A stretch of DNA of 33,077 bases, taken from assembly GCF_009379765.1 (NCBI RefSeq), contig NZ_WHTD01000089.1, positions 1 through 33,077 on the forward strand. Direction: 5' to 3'. How positions within the stretch are numbered: the first letter of the stretch is position 1; each line of letters starts with the position of its first letter. The notes below the pieces were generated by a model. It was not told where the DNA came from. It was given only the letters and a program-made list of their open reading frames with translations, and made no database searches. Both the position numbers and the translations under genes were made by a program. The stretch comes from Actinophytocola sp. (lineage in GTDB: Bacteria > Actinomycetota > Actinomycetes > Mycobacteriales > Pseudonocardiaceae). Shown piece by piece: positions 32,756-33,077 of the stretch.

Positions 32756-32965
32756 TTTCAGCTCAACCGGCCGACCAAGAAGGACCCGGAGTTTAGGCGG
32801 ATACGGCCCAAGACCGACGCGGGAATACGCCGGGTGGTGCTCGACCGGGACACGGCCGCCTTGTTCGCCCGGCTCGTGGACGGGAAGCGGCCGGACGAAC
32901 CGGTGTTCGAGCACCCGACGCGCGGCGGCTGGTGGCCTCAGCCTGGATCCACCGCACGAATTTGA
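32741..32965 (+). pseudogene. Remnant of a tyrosine recombinase/phage integrase
   Basis: The frame reads TAEFQLNRPTKKDPEFRR, then RPKTDAGIRRVVLDRDTAAL and PDEPVFEHPTRGGWW, then a TGA. This matches the middle of the catalytic domain of actinobacterial phage or plasmid integrases (PKTxAGxRxVxLD...DEPVF). The core-binding domain, the catalytic Arg box and the C-terminal HxxR/Tyr are missing. It marks a former mobile element at this locus. Confidence 0.65.
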
Positions 32966-33077
32966 GTGATCATTTCTAGCGGTGTAGTTGATCTTCAATC
33001 GGATGTGCTCGGTCGTGGGCGCGTGATATCTGCTGGCCTCGCGTCCAGCTTGTTCACTTGGCGTCTCCGGTCGGGCC
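32966..33077. other. Unassigned sequence at the window edge
   Basis: The GC content drops locally (gatcatttctagcggtgtag). No ribosome binding site or family motif is visible. It could be the end of an insertion sequence or the edge of the integrated element, but the window stops too soon. Confidence 0.3.

Overview
The window comes from a GC-rich actinobacterium, most likely a member of the Pseudonocardiaceae (Amycolatopsis-like). The evidence is the strong G/C third-position bias, frequent GTG starts, GGAGG-type ribosome binding sites, 'sunset'-domain proteins, an XRE-DUF5753/DUF397 pair, Rex-type operators, and 22-bp GACTCGCGGG intergenic repeats. The genus is an inference.

Layout. (1) 1-1100: the tail of an unknown plus-strand gene converges on a minus-strand nucleoside hydrolase whose C-terminus is thrown out of frame by a perfect 11-bp tandem duplication. 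(2) 1098-3490: two minus-strand genes, both ending in a sunset domain; one is a long membrane-anchored protein. (3) 3621-4667: a long-chain polyprenyl diphosphate synthase, which could make the menaquinone side chain. (4) 4935-21731: a complete 14-gene NADH:quinone oxidoreductase operon, nuoA to nuoN, on the minus strand. Upstream of nuoA are two tandem Rex operators and an IdeR/DtxR-like box. (5) 21926-22216: remnants of a divergent MFS transporter/ArsR regulator pair. (6) 22281-27889: a Bax-inhibitor-1 family membrane protein, a membrane-anchored polysaccharide deacetylase, an APH-family phosphotransferase, a fused two-domain SDR (acyl-CoA reductase type) and a VOC protein. (7) 27961-28944: a DivIVA-like coiled-coil protein. 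(8) 29190-32526: an accessory region with a possible degenerate nuclease-fold protein, DUF397, an XRE regulator and two small divergent unknowns. (9) 32505-33077: joined remnants of a 2OG-Fe(II) oxygenase and a tyrosine recombinase, then about 110 unassigned bases.

The most unusual structure is a family of five related intergenic repeats of about 125-150 bp, found in this window only inside or at the end of the nuo operon. They fill the nuoC-D, nuoG-H, nuoJ-K and nuoL-M junctions completely and follow the nuoN stop. Three copies have one orientation and two the other. They cut the operon into blocks ABC | DEFG | HIJ | KL | MN; inside the blocks neighbouring genes overlap or lie at most 15 bp apart. 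One repeat end supplies the Shine-Dalgarno sequence of nuoD, nuoH and nuoK; the opposite end supplies that of nuoM. A second element, a short GC palindrome, sits inside coding sequence: three in-frame 33-bp copies in nuoL and a related copy, in the other orientation, near the 3' end of nuoE.

Functionally, the core is respiratory: complex I feeds electrons to menaquinone, whose tail the polyprenyl synthase may supply, and Rex would couple nuo transcription to the NADH/NAD+ ratio. The right third looks like a site of repeated gain and loss, with two divergent gene pairs (at about 22.1 kb and 32.75 kb) that have each lost their 5' ends.
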